Shown one piece after another: positions 32,772-44,883 of a DNA stretch of 64,000 nt. The translations under genes were made by a program, and so were the position numbers. The number at the start of each line of letters is the position of its first letter. The first letter of the stretch is position 1. Under the pieces are notes generated by a model. That model did no database searches and was not told the DNA's origin. It saw nothing but the letters and a program-made list of their open reading frames with translations. The stretch is from Lentinula raphanica (Eukaryota > Basidiomycota > Agaricomycetes > Agaricales > Omphalotaceae), in assembly GCA_027919835.1 (NCBI GenBank), contig JANVFP010000025.1, forward strand, positions 62,001 through 126,000. The letters are read 5' to 3'.

Positions 32772-35024
32772 TCAGCGTTTGGTAAGGGTGTGTGGAATAG
32801 AAGCAGCACGAGCAAAAGTAGTCAAAAACGACGTGGTATAGAAGGTTGCTAAAGACCGTTCGACTCTTTCAATAAGGGGTATAAAATTATGTGCTTCGGG
32901 GCGGTCAGGGAATGGATTATACAGCTCCTCTGGCTTGTCGCCCTTCCAAGTCCTCATTACCTCGTATACAGCACGGATATAAGGCAGTCGTTTCTGTATG
33001 GGAGAAGCTGCCAGTCCTTCTTCAGCTTTGGCAACATCAACCTTATCCCTAGACCCTACCCAGCATGCATCCAGTAGGGCATTCCGTTGAGGTAGAGGGA
33101 GATCGCTGTTGTCCAGAATTCGATCTAACGCTATGAATTCCTGGCGAAAACTGAGTTCAAAAATTTCCCAGAGAATTTGAGATGCAATATCCGAGGGTGG
33201 CGGTTCTGTGCTGCAGTCTATTAATTGACCAGAGAACTTTTCAATTTGGGGGTTCCGGTCACCAAGCCCAGTGAACGAATGAGAGTTCGTGTTCGTAACC
33301 AGGGCCTCAAGAACGATTCGCATTTCGTTGCGATACAAGGAGTTTTTGGACTGGTCAGGCTTTTCTGAAGGATGTCCGCCTACAATGTCAAGCAGGGAGC
33401 GCCATCGTTTGGCAGTCAAGTTGATGGGATTCGATAAACCGTTGAGATTTTGTAAAATCAGCGGACGAAGTTTCAGCCAACTGCTATAATAGAATGCCCG
33501 AAGAGGTGAGGTAGCCGGCCCATCTAGTAATCTCGGAGGGGGGAGGAAATAACCACAATCGACAGTTTCAGGACGTCTAAGGGACTGATTGTAGGAGGAA
33601 AGAACCGCAAGGGCTCGCGACCAAACTGGAACCGCAGGGGGCATTGCTGGGCTTTTCAGCTCGAGGAACGTGTTGATACCTTGCTTGTGAATTTGGGGCT
33701 TTCGAATACGTTGAGAATCTATGAAGAGTGAGATCGAGATTCCAATACAACGAACAGATTCTTACAAGGCATGAGCCTGGTGGCCGTGCGTGTGTTGGCG
33801 TGATGATTACTCGAGGTACTCATACTGTCTTTGCTGGGAAGATGATAGAAGCGCGCACTAGCCGCAAGGGCTTTTTGATAAGAATGTGGGCTCTGTGGTG
33901 GACTCGTTTCAAAGATTGACGAAGGGTATAGCAGCGATTGCAAATATGCATTCATTGCTGCTAAACGTTCTGGTTTGTGAGATAGACCTTCCCAAATTAC
34001 CACATGATTGGGTATGGCATCAGTTCCATCTACCCGAAAGCCAGAAGGTAACTCTATCGATTGCGAGCTATCCTCAGCTATCAGACAGGCAGATCGGTCA
34101 ATACGAGCGTCGGGAGTTTCCGCGACTGGGCGCACGAACCAAACTGGAATACCCAGATGGTATAACGTGTCAAGGGTAAACAGACTGCCCGTAAATGCTC
34201 CGATTACATCCAAAGAAGGCGGTGTTTTAGCCGAATGTCTGCTTTCTTCGACGGCAGTTGTCCACGATTGAGAGCAATATCGAATACGGGCGTCCAATTC
34301 AAGAATATTTCGTTGTAAGAAAGCGATACGCGCGCCCATAGTGTCTCGAGGAGCTGCCATGTGTAGCAAGTCGAGCATACGATTCACCTGTAGAGCACCC
34401 TGAACGAGATAAGTATCCATATCCTTATTGGAAGGTAAGGTTCCGAGGACATCATTCGCAAGAGATTTGATCTGTAGATAGAAATTGTTGTCCAAAACAC
34501 CCGCTCCGTACAACATGCCCACATTCTCAGCATCGAGGTTGACATCCAAAGGATTCATCCAGGCAGCAGCAAATGGGTGCTTTGGATCCGGGGAAGGAGC
34601 TCGTATCAGGGGAAGGTGTGGTAGGAGTGGGTTGAAGGGTTGTGGGTAGAACATGGGATCATCGTGGAAATAATGTAGATTGCGACGTAAACGAACATAT
34701 CTGTTTGACAGAGGTGGCTCAAATAGTACATCGCAGTTGGGGGAAGATATCAAATAATTGTTTGGTAGTATTGCCCCTACACGACCATCAAATGATTGTG
34801 GAACTAGACATAAAATTGTGTTGAATGAAACATTTTGCAGAAAGAACAATAAACATACTTGAGGTTGGGTCAGAAAATCGGGTTAGGATTTCTGGATGAA
34901 CGCGGTACGTTGAAAAACTGAGCGGAAGGGTGTTCGAAGCCTCGGAAAAGTTGTTGCGACTGTCGTCCAGCATCTTGACAGCAGTGAAAGTCTCAGTGCA
35001 GTGCAGGATCTGAAAAACAATCAC
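32772..35024 (-). CDS. large agaricomycete hypothetical family protein
   Basis: At least three exons are visible. The N-terminal exon (from about 35024) has TETFTAVKMLDDSRNNFSEA. The long middle exon (about 34803-33740) has GIPVWFVRPVAETPDARIDR, ELDARIRYCSQSWTTAVEES and PNHVVIWEGLSHKPERLAAM. The C-terminal exon (33644-32772) has FYYSSWLKLRPLILQNLNGL and TAKRWRSLLDIVGGHPSEKP. The combination GxPVWFVRP ... YxSWLKLRPxL ... WRxLLDI is one I recall from many uncharacterised proteins expanded in agaricomycete genomes. No catalytic motif is visible. Its presence inside a transposon would help explain that expansion, which is inference. The exact first exon is uncertain. Confidence 0.6.
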
Positions 35025-35569
35025 AGGTGAAAGCTGCAGAGCAGAAGGAATAACTGAGTCTGGTACGCAGAAAGGTAATCCGATCTACGCGAAGACGGCA
35101 AGACCGATCTACGTGCAGGCAGTGGAGTTACAGCTTAGCACGATTGAAGAGGAGGTGGTAGAGGAAGATGGACGATGGTGGAAGAGGATGAACGGTCTTA
35201 ATCGGGCCAGGTTTGACGGTTATCATAGGCATGTGATCCGAATATATCCGTTCATCCTGCCAGTCTGATAGTAGTCTGATCACCCGGATTGTTGCTAGCA
35301 GATGGTGGCCAGTATCTAAAGCCAAAGACGTTGCCTTTAACATTGCGAGATGTGACTGTCCACTATCCTGATTTCTAGCAGTTACTGATGAATTCCCATC
35401 TCGAATCAACTCAACTCAACTCACAAAAACGCTATTGTCTGACAGAGAAAATAACGCTTCTTTCATGTTGATTCAAGATGCCTCGTTCTCCAAGCAGGTG
35501 CTTCGTGCTATGTACGTAGTGAAAATATATACAAAGAAATCAGTGTATCGAGCGTAAGTCGAGAATAAA

Positions 35570-36365
35570 TCAACGTCGGGCTGGGGGTTTTACATCGTAC
35601 GAGTCCAGGGCTTCGAGTAAACTTTCGGCTGCTGCATAGGTTCTGACAGGGACGGAGAAGTCGTTGAAAATGTTCCCTAGACGTCCTATAACTGCCAACA
35701 AGACTTGGTTCTGACCCTGCAGCTCAGAAACTTGAGTCGTAAGCTCCTGGTTTTCGGTAAAAAGGCGGATGTTTTCGATCATGACATCGTCGTTTTCGTT
35801 GATGAGAGTATCTATTCGGATCGAGAGCGCGCGGTTTTCAGCCCTCGAAAGTGCTAGAGCATCCTCAGGGGTGATCCCCTCGGGGGGAATGTTGGGACGC
35901 TTGTCTGCGAATCTTCTGTGCTCCCATGGTTAGACGCGCTTGGATAGCCTGGGATACCAGTGCTTACCGTCAGAAGACAGACCCGATTCTTCGTCCTCTG
36001 CATCCTCTGCACCCTCTGCATCCTCTACATCCTCTTCATCCTCGTCAATATCAAAGGGGTGCTGAGAACCCCCCGATCTGTGCTCTTGCGGTCTGATGAG
36101 CAGGTAAGATTTGGGCTCAAAGCATTTGGGTGAGAACTTACTGATTTAGCTGAGATACGCTTCTAGACTCGTGTGTTTGTTTTCCTTCATCCTTGTCCTC
36201 AACTTCTAATTCTCCTTCTCCAGTCTCGGAGTTCTGGTTAACTTTCTGCCTTCTGCGTCGAACCTGGCGATTGCGGCCCGAAGAACCGGCACGAGGAGAG
36301 GGAGGGTTGTAAATGTTAGCGGTCTTGCGCGCGACAGAACGTTCACGTTTTTGTTCAGCATTCAT
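35570..36365 (-). CDS. small coiled-coil/disordered protein
   Basis: The start ATG at 36365 opens MNAEQKRERSVARKTANIYN, followed by Arg-rich RNRQVRRRRQKVNQ. A second exon is acidic (DIDEDEEDVEDAEGAEDAED). The C-terminal exon (from about 35906) begins RFADKRPNIPPEGITPEDAL, then a leucine-spaced coiled coil (DALALSRAENRALSIRIDTL; LFTENQELTTQVSELQGQNQ) and ends KPPARR. The region 35.03-35.57 and 36.37-37.10 kb hold only short frames, for example 35128-35409 (-), without recognisable content. Confidence 0.5.
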
Positions 36366-37098
36366 GATATGATGGTTTGAGGAGGAGGAGTTCAACAACG
36401 AATTACGTGCGCGTTGGTTCGGCCACGGATCGGCTTGTCACAGGATGAGATTAGATAAGTGTTCGTTCCGGATCGCAATCGCGACGTGTGCTGCTCTTGA
36501 GGGTATGCCTACTACTCGCTTCTTGTTTCGCGGTACTGCTTTAATGAAGATGGGCTGCATAAGGGTGAGCAAAGGTGAGGGAGGTTCATAACGTGGTTTA
36601 CTGACGAACGCCGGATCAGGCCATAATCACAGGGTCAGAGAGAATCTTGAGAATGTTCGAAGAGTTGTCCTTGGAAGAAACATCGGCGGGTTTCTCCTGG
36701 ACGGTAACGCAGGTATAGAGGTTCAGCTAGGGCGAAAAATAGAATATTGGCTATATTTCGCTTCTGATCTTGCGTCTAATTTCCTGCTGAAAAACAATGA
36801 GTCAGACACGATTTCAGACCTGAAGATGAAATGTACCTGCTTGGTTTGTCCCGACTTCGCCCTCGTATGTCTCGCAAACCCAGCTTCTTTTTCTGTATTT
36901 CCAGTTCTCGTTTCATTCATGTGCAGTCATGCTTTGATGAAATAGTGCCCAAATCGATAGAACACAGAGAAATGGCGGCAGAAAGCGTGAAGACAAAGGT
37001 AGAAGGACGAGCGCCGAACAAGCGCCGGAAGAATTGGGCAACAACGGGAGGGTACCGCAAGTAGTTTCCTTTTAAGGATCCCTTTCTTTCCGCTCGTC

Positions 37099-40000
37099 AT
37101 GTCGATTCTCAATTTCTCCTGCTCAAGAGAAGAGATTGAAGCTTCATTGGAGTACCTCTCAACTCACGCTTTGTCTCTCCCTGCTCCTGTTCTTCGCTTT
37201 CTTCAAAGTCTTCAGAATCAAATCCAAGCGGTCGTACCTCAGAACGCCTATGAAATTTCTCAGAGTCCACCCACTCATTCACCTCAAACGAACAATCTCT
37301 CGCAGACATATACAAATTATTTACCCACTCCTTCTCCATCTCCTCCGAGAACTTTAGGAGTGAGTGGCTTCCTCTCGTCGTTGCCAAATTCAAACTCACG
37401 TTGTTGTAGCCTCAGCCTTCCAAAGATACTGACGAGTCCCACACTCCTGATCTTCACTCAACCTCTTCTTCCCCTGGCGTGCAGCTGCATCACGAGGCGC
37501 ACCTCGTCCACACCTATTCTTCTGGAGACACGAAATCTTCTACAGTGTCGGGAGACGCTATATCGTCTGGCGGCTTCATGCCTTCCTCTGACTCTATATC
37601 TTCACGCAAATCTATATGTTCTGGCGAAGTCAATCTCTCCGGGGAGCCTGTATCATCCAGCGATGCTATACATTCTACCGGCGACGCTGCCCCTGATGAT
37701 TCTGCAAGCTCTCCTGGTTCTGGTTCTGGTTCTGGTGGAGGGGTAGAGTCGATCTCTGGAGGCCCATCTGCGATCAATAAGGGTTCCACTGTAAGTCATA
37801 ACTTCTTTTCTTTGCTCTGGAATATCAAATCAAAATATCGTTAGCGCAAAGGGAAAAAAAGAACGGGCCGGAGAGGGATGACGAAAACGAAGAAGGGCGT
37901 AGAGGCCGGAAGGGTAGCAAACGTGGCAGGGGCGGTAGGGGTGGAGGAGGAGGAGGAGGAGGCGGAGGCGGAGGAGGTCGTCGCTCAGGCTGTGCCAGAA
38001 ATGGTGCTAATGTTCAGAGGCGCACAGCCAGGTCCCATTTGGCAGCTGCAGAAGATGGTTCGGAAAACAACAATTTGGGCGACAACAACACGGGCGACAA
38101 TAACACGGGAGACGATAACACGGGCGACCATGACGGGGACTTCAATAATACGAGTGAAGACACGAACTTGGGCGACAATAACTTGGGCTACGCGGGAGAT
38201 GAAGGAATGCTCCAGCAGTTTTCGGGTACCGGTTCCATCCAACCTTTCATATACGCACCTACCCGAGCAACGGCGTCCAAGCATGTTAGGGAGGAGTGCT
38301 TTCTTCTTCTTCTCGCGCTTTCCCCCTCCCCAGATAGCTTAGATTGGGTCGAGGGGTTTGTCCAAGCTCTGGAAGGAAATTCATGGACCGAAACTGACGC
38401 TCTGACCTCTGATTCCCTGAAAAACCTTGCTCATCGATGCGCTCGTGCCAAGAACATGAGCACGATTTCTACCTTCTGCAAGATGTTCAACGAGCTTATG
38501 TTCACCTCTAAAGTTAACAGGTAAGAATCTCCAAGTCCCGGGGGCTGCGTTTAGGTGTCTGACAGCGCATCCTTAGCATATTTCATGCTCAAAAGCTGGC
38601 TTTTCCTGCGAAGAACCCGAGTCTTTATGGGATCCTGAGCAAGTTGAAGCAGGAAGGTTTTAGTGAGAGCGACCTGGGTTCTTGGCTCAGTTCTGGATCG
38701 CGTTGGGCCAGGGTGGCAGGAGCAGGTATTTATCTAGCCTCGTGGACAGCTCTACTCCTTCTTAAGATCTCCTTCATAGCCTCGATCTATTTCTTGATCA
38801 TGATAGCGGAAAAGAAGATGACCTATCGCTTAGGATCCGAGGTTTCTTGCACAGTCCTAGCTGAGTTGTGCAATCAAATTAGAGCGCCCTCTGAAGGTAG
38901 TCATTTCCTCCAACTGCTGTACTCCAACTCAATCCTTCTAGACAATCTGGGGCTGGTGCGCGACGCTATTGTTCCCGCTATCTTGAAACTGCAAAAAGCC
39001 ATATCCTTCTCCTTTCCCGTTATGTTTTCTGCCAAGCTTCAAAATATCTATGGGCTGCCTTCTCATCTGGATATCGCTCAGCTAGAAGCCACTGATTGGT
39101 TCTTGGATCTTTTTTACCAAAGGCGAGGGAAGTTTCAGCAAAATATGCTAATTTCATTAACAATCCCTTCTCTAGAATGTCCGTGAACGTTCCACGCGAC
39201 AGGGAACTCTGGAAGGAAGCCCTCGATTTCAAACCTCAGGCTAGAAATGCGTTGACGTTCTATTCTCTCAATCAGCACTTCCTCAACTTCACCTCAAGCG
39301 CAGGTCAATATGTGACCGCCTGGGACGAAGAAGAAGGTCCTCTTTCAGACGACGAAATGGAGGAAGGAGTTGAGGCACCATGGTCAAATTATCCTCCTCC
39401 TCCCAAGATGATCGCTTTCGCAGGAGAGATTCTCAAAACAGATTCGGAAATCTGGGGGCCCTTATACGTGCTCAAATGCTTGTTCAGCAGCAAGGAAGAG
39501 CTGTCTAAAGGATCCCTTCCGTATTCTACCACCGATCAACAAAAACGAAACAAATGGACTGAAGAACAGAGAAAACTTGTTCAGAAAGGAGAACGTCCAG
39601 ATACTCTGGAGAAGTTTTCAGAAAAGGTAAGTCAACGATATGTTTCTTAGCCTCTTTCTGATCTTGTAGTGTTGAAACCAGCTTCAGCTACGCTACGATT
39701 CAGGGTCAGGCTCTATTAGAGCCAAACAAAAATGGCTTGTTCTAACCCAAGAGGCTATCAGGGGGTAAGTCACGAGGCTGATAATTGAGAGAAGGTTAAC
39801 AGTTTTTGCTTTTTAGGCGTGAAGTCAAGTTGGTGGACGCGGACGACAAGACGATAGTATCAGTAGATGCCACTTTATCAGAAGAGCATAGAACGTTTCT
39901 CTTGAATGCTGTTGAAGCCCTATGCCAAGCTACAAACGTAAAAATTCAGGAGCTGAATACTTCTCGTATGTCGATCAACCGAGAGTTCAAGGTCTGGCAT

Positions 40001-40709
40001 TTGTCGTACTACGCAAAGTATGGTCAATCGGTACGAGAGTTATTCTATGTTTTCCCCTGTTGGTAGACTGAGGCCTGGGTACCTTGGGCAGGGAGACGAT
40101 ATACCTGAGGATTTTCATCCGCTGCATGTTCAGCGAAGCGATGGGGGCAAAGTCAATCACTGCCAGTTCTTCGTTAGAGCCTCCAAGGATCTTCAGGTGT
40201 TTGGAAGGGAATTTGCGGCTTTATCTGAAGCCATAGGACCAGTCCTTCAAAAGCTAGTAGAGAAGGTGAGCCTAAGTTAGGCGTCTTGATAAGACTTAGC
40301 ATTCAGAATCTTCCAGCGTTTATCCAGGGATCAGGATATATTTGGGAAAGCTGTCGAGGCTATGGTGGACGTCATGCCTCTACAAGGCTTCACTCCTGTC
40401 AGGCCTTTCACAGGACTAGTTGTCAACGTCAATGTGTCTACTGCAGCTCATCAAGATGGAGGAGATATGGGGGGATGCTTCGTGATTAGCTTAGGGTCCT
40501 ACACAGGAGGAGAACTGTGTCTATATCAACCCAGACTGGCTGTGGAAACGCGTTGCGGGGATGTCCTTTCTTTCAAATCTCAGGATTATATTCATTTCAA
40601 CGCACACTATGTTGGTAAACGCTGTTCACTGGTGGTTCATACAGATAGAAATGGCCTAGCGTATCAGAAAAACGGTAACGGCTGGATAGATAATCCTTGG
40701 GTGCGCTAG
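37099..40709 (+). CDS. TET/JBP-family 2-oxoglutarate/Fe(II) dioxygenase
   Basis: A many-exon gene with introns of about 50 nt; clear ones are 37360-37409 and 40266-40316. The last exon (40317-40709) holds the double-stranded beta-helix core. STAAHQDGGDMGGCFVI has the HxD iron ligands (H-Q-D). GGELCLYQPRLAVETRCGDV is the central strand pair. YIHFNAHYVGKRCSLVVHTD has the distal His and the Arg expected to hold 2-oxoglutarate. This matches fungal TET/JBP-like enzymes that oxidise 5-methylcytosine or thymine in DNA. Upstream exons carry a Ser/Gly-rich N-terminus, an RGG-like stretch (RGRKGSKRGRGGRGGGG), an N/T/G/D repeat (DNNTGDNNTGDDNTGDHDGD) and a helical domain (KHVREECFLLLLALSPSPDS). Around 37791-37860 two frames compete, so the splice there or a frameshift is unresolved. 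All catalytic residues are present. Confidence 0.8.
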
Positions 40710-40818
40710 ATACAATTTCAATCAAAATAGAGCTCTTTAAACATATATGAGCAACATCATCTGCAGTACTGTAGAATGAGATAGCGATAACATTAAGAAC
40801 ATAAGGTAAAGCAGAGAA

Positions 40819-41349
40819 TCAAAATGTGGAAGCTAGTTGAAGGAAATCAGCAAAACGCCTGCGGTTCAAAGTTTGTGCTACGTATTGCTCCAGGGACATG
40901 CCTTCCGGAATATCTTCCGGATTTGTGTTCTGAAGTGCTATTTCTTCGTAACAGTCCTCCAATGTATCTCTCAAACCGTCGCTGTAGGAATTGATGGCCT
41001 CCCTCAAAGCATCAAGATTTCCGTCTGGCAAGTTTCCGTCTGGGAAGTTTCCGCCCTGCTCTAATTCTGGATCCTCTTGCTGAACGCCTACAGTTTCGTC
41101 AGGTTGGGGTAGGCTATGGGAATGAGGAGGAACTGCAGGTATTCCAGGAGAGTCTTCCAGAAAGAAGGTATCGCTACGATGGAGGATTTCCGAATTATGC
41201 TCAGGATATGGAGTAGAACTCCTGGCGGAGGGAATATCCGTTTCTAGACTTTCTGGTAGAAAGAATAGAGCATCATGGCGGCGTAGAACTCCCTGTGCAT
41301 ACTCGGGACGAGGACTAGTAGGAGCTGTAGGTGTATCATCTAGAAGCAC
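40819..41349 (-). CDS. small acidic protein, tandem copy 2
   Basis: The frame encodes SPRPEYAQGVLRRHDALFFL and ends with a conserved helix-rich tail, DTLEDCYEEIALQNTNPEDI, PEGMSLEQYVAQTLNRRRFA. It is a diverged tandem copy of the next frame at 41374-41916. The two copies are in the same frame, separated by a single TAA. Upstream of its first Met the frame reads RDFFVELFVLLDD, also shared with the other copy. Function unknown. Confidence 0.5.
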   Translation of the reverse strand: MLLDDTPTAPTSPRPEYAQGVLRRHDALFFLPESLETDIPSARSSTPYPEHNSEILHRSDTFFLEDSPGIPAVPPHSHSLPQPDETVGVQQEDPELEQGGNFPDGNLPDGNLDALREAINSYSDGLRDTLEDCYEEIALQNTNPEDIPEGMSLEQYVAQTLNRRRFADFLQLASTF

Positions 41350-41373
41350 AAACAGCTCAACGAAGAAATCCCT

Positions 41374-41916
41374 TTATGAGGAGGAAAAATCTAGAATACC
41401 TTCACCGTAAGCTAGTCGAAGAAAATCTTCAAAACGTCTGCGATTCAAAGTTTGCGTTACATATTGCTCCAGGGACATGCCTTCCGGAATATCCTCAGGA
41501 GATGTATTCTGAAGAGCAATTTCTTCATAACAGTCTTCCAACGTATCTCTCAAACTATCGCTGTATGAACCGATGGACGCCCTCAAAGCATCAAGATTTC
41601 CGTCTGGCAAGTTTCCGGGCTGCTCTAATTCTGGATCCTCTCGCTGAACGCCTACCATCTCGTCAGGGTGGGGTGGGCTATGGAAATTATGAGGAGCTGC
41701 AGGTACTTCTGGAGAGTCCGCCGCAAAGAAAGTATGTTGACGACGTAGGATTCCCGAATTATTCGCAGGATTTGGAGTAGGATGGCCAATAGGAATATCC
41801 ACCTCTAGACGTTCCGGCAGAAAGAATAAAGTATCATGGCGGCGTAGAACTCCCTGTGCATACTCAGGGCGAGGACTAGGAGGAGCTGTAGGTATATCAT
41901 CTAAAAGTACAAACAA
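41374..41916 (-). CDS. small acidic protein, tandem copy 1
   Basis: It is about 75% identical by eye to the copy downstream (PTAPPSPRPEYAQGVLRRHD; PEGMSLEQYVTQTLNRRRFE). It lacks the extra FPDG repeat that copy 2 has after GGN and has a longer end (YGEGILDFSSS). An upstream exon is likely, since the shared frame runs through FFIELFVLLDD. The unit length of about 565 bp marks a simple tandem duplication. No domain recognised. Confidence 0.5.
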   Translation of the reverse strand: MFVLLDDIPTAPPSPRPEYAQGVLRRHDTLFFLPERLEVDIPIGHPTPNPANNSGILRRQHTFFAADSPEVPAAPHNFHSPPHPDEMVGVQREDPELEQPGNLPDGNLDALRASIGSYSDSLRDTLEDCYEEIALQNTSPEDIPEGMSLEQYVTQTLNRRRFEDFLRLAYGEGILDFSSS

Positions 41917-41929
41917 CTCAATAAAAAAA

Positions 41930-43080
41930 TCACTCTGCGAGGAGAATATACTAGGATACCTTCAGCGGGAAGTCCTTCAAGGGTCTCATTACGGGGGGGT
42001 TGATATTCCATTCGAATTATACTGAACCCGCCGCAGGATTAGAGTGACTGTGAGAAGCTAAAGGCATAAGTAGGTTCAATACCTGAAATCTAAATTCTGA
42101 TCCTCAAGCTTTTGAACCTCGAGAACTTGAGCAGAGAATGACTGTGACGGTAGAGATAGCCCAAGTTTGAAAGTAGCTAGAACGTAACTTATGGGAGACT
42201 TCGTAAAGTGAACTACTTATTGTAAGCGCCTATTTAGGCGCTTCAACTGTTCACATCACGAGCTGCTTCTATTATCGATTCAAGACCTTTCTCGTTATAT
42301 TATCTGTTCCAACGACCGTGTTCTGTTCCCTTTCCTATTGGGACTCTCATTTTGTTGTTCAATTTCAGGCCCGAGTCACTTGCACCGAAGAAAACATGTT
42401 TAGATGACTGGAGGCTACGAGCTCTATCTAGGCTAGAAGGTCACCGACCGTCAAGAATCCTACGATTTATCACAGTCTTCTTCGTGCACAAATCAAGGCG
42501 TGTCTTCATTTCTCCTTCTTGAAATTCGTTAACTGATACGTTCACAGCTGGCCTGTCATATCCAAGTCATATCCAGCTTTCATATGCGACACACCTCAGG
42601 GCAAAGAAAGAGTTACGGGGAGCTAGTGCAATCATGTTGCGGAAGCGTTACACTCATGTCCCATGAAAAAGAAACCAGGGTTATTATGGTTTGTTAGTAC
42701 GTCTTTCGACATTTAATGGCTACATCTTACCGACGAGGTTTGATTCCAGGAAAAGTCCCACTAGCAAGGAAATACTTCGGTCTCTGGTGTATCCAATCTC
42801 ATAGGCTAACTATTGATCAAAAATCGAAGGGCTCAGACGCTGTACCGCTAGCTACTGCAGATCTGTTCAATCGAATCAATTGAAGACTTCAGCAGCTCCC
42901 GATTGAAAAGAATCGCACAAATCCATGCTCCCCACTCGCCAAAGACAAGCCTCAAAACGCTGCATACCTCTAACTTCGACGTTCAATACTTGCCTTGACC
43001 GTTTGGATGTTTAACGGTCATACATGCTGTAGAGGAAGAGCGAAAGATCCAGACCCATTTCCTCTGTTGATGCATATTTG
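41930..43080. other. stretch without recognisable genes
   Basis: No frame longer than about 60 codons and no motif that I recognise. No obvious repeat array. It separates the duplicated small gene from the captured-gene region. Confidence 0.5.
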
Positions 43081-43088
43081 AAAACGGC

Positions 43089-44603
43089 TTGACCTGGGGT
43101 GGCGCTGGGTACGAGTTAGAGAAACTTGAGGAGATAATGGCAGGTAAATTTCACGCTATATTTTTGGCAAACCTAATACCTGTGCTGTTCAGAAACCTGC
43201 CTCCAGAAGGGTCAAAAAGACAAGGTCCTGCACCAGATGGTTTTTCTGATATGATAGGACCTTCTAATGGTTGAAGGCTGCATGTTGGCCTTCGCACTGG
43301 ATCGCCCCCTAAATCGAAGTCTTCCAGGAAGTCTGAACTCAGAAAGTTGGATTTTTCTTCAATTTTCCTGAGAAGAAGATCATGGTCTGGCACATTTGTT
43401 GTCCTTTTTCGAAAAGCCACCTGCTCCCCTACACTCCTGACCACAGTCCTCAAATTCCTTATCGGCAGCTTACCGTATTTCGGTGAATATAACGATCTTC
43501 CAGCAGATGTGACCATGCGCTGGTTGAAATGACCCTCGGTTCCTCGCCTGGTTCCTTCAAACGAACGAGCCTATCCATGGCTCTCAATGGGCCAAGTTGT
43601 TCATGAATTTCCCATTAGCAGTGAAATCCTCCTTCTCTGGGCACTGTTTAGCCGGTTGATTCGGATGATCGGGGGCTGCGGTGGACGCTTAGAGCTATAA
43701 AAATGTCCTTCCACTATCAAGGAACTGCTCGTGTGTCTCGCCCCACATTCTCTTCCATCTGGAAGACCCTCTTGTGATACGATAGTCTTCTGTGCCTTAT
43801 GGTCTCACTTCGTTTTCAAGCAAAAACGGTCTTAGCTCATCAAATCAGGCTTCCAAAAGAGATGAAGTGGCAAACCCATGCGTTCGTCGGTCCCTGGGCC
43901 AGATGGTCAAGCTCTGTTCGCGTCTCTCAGGACTACCAAACAACTTTCCAGGCTCGTATAATGATGCCAGATTTCCTGCTCCGAGGAAAGGTTTATTAAG
44001 CATCGACGAAACCACCGAAAGAGTTCTCCGCGTTATTTGTGAGTACTCTCATAGATCGCGACTAGCCCCAGGCTGACGGTGTGATAGAAGCTCCTGTTCC
44101 CTTGATACACCGTAAGCAAGTTCCCAGGTCTCGTCCTCGTCGTCCCCTATATCAACCAAACGAAATTTTTTCGGGATCACTTATATTTATCCCAGTCCCA
44201 TGCAACGAACTCCAGGCCCTTCGGCGAAGCTCGTTCGAAAGATTTCGCATATAGCGGTTATATCCTCACCTCCTCCCAACGAGACCCCTACATTCCGAAG
44301 GCGAAAGCGACGATCCCTTCCAAACACATCTCAAAGACGTATGGGCTACCCAGAGGAACGTTGTCAATACTCAGGGGACAGTAGAACAAACAAGTCAACC
44401 AAGTGGATGGGCCGGAAAAAAATACGGGCTGGGACTTTTATGATGGACGGACACTAGAGGAAACGAAGATAGAGGGAAGGCTACCGAAGATCTTGGTGGG
44501 TCTTACACACCGTTATTTGTTGCGCCCTAACTTTGTCTTAATGAACGTTCCAGCGGAGTTCCTGACTCCAGGATCCAACGTCCCAGGGATCACAATACCT
44601 TGA
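43089..44603 (+). pseudogene. decayed gene fragments, origin unclear
   Basis: Short plus-strand pieces look protein-derived but are in changing frames: AGKFHAIFLANLIPVLFRNL (43138), MVSLRFQAKTVLAHQIRLPK (43799), THAFVGPWARWSSSVRVSQD (43874) and GRLPKILVGLTHRYLLRPNF (44475). Stops and frame changes separate them. They may be the 5' part of the captured gene whose FAB1-like end follows, or fragments of other genes. I could not identify them. Confidence 0.35.
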
Positions 44604-44883
44604 AGTCGTCGTTGGACTGCTACGATTCAAAATCCTCCCACCTTCCCATCAACCTTCGAGGTTACTGTGAAGCAGAAGAACTGGACTCCAGGCGACGGTT
44701 GAGGACCTCATCAACAACTCCTTCTAGACGATTGGTTCTTTCTTCCCTTGCCTGGTTCTTCATTTTCTCCCTACATGAAAGTCAGCAATCAAAAAGTTCG
44801 AGCTCTTTTACCAGCCCTACATGCTCCCAGGTGTCTGCTGAGACGCAACTAGTTGGCCTCGAAGCTGGGGCGCTCCGGATAGA

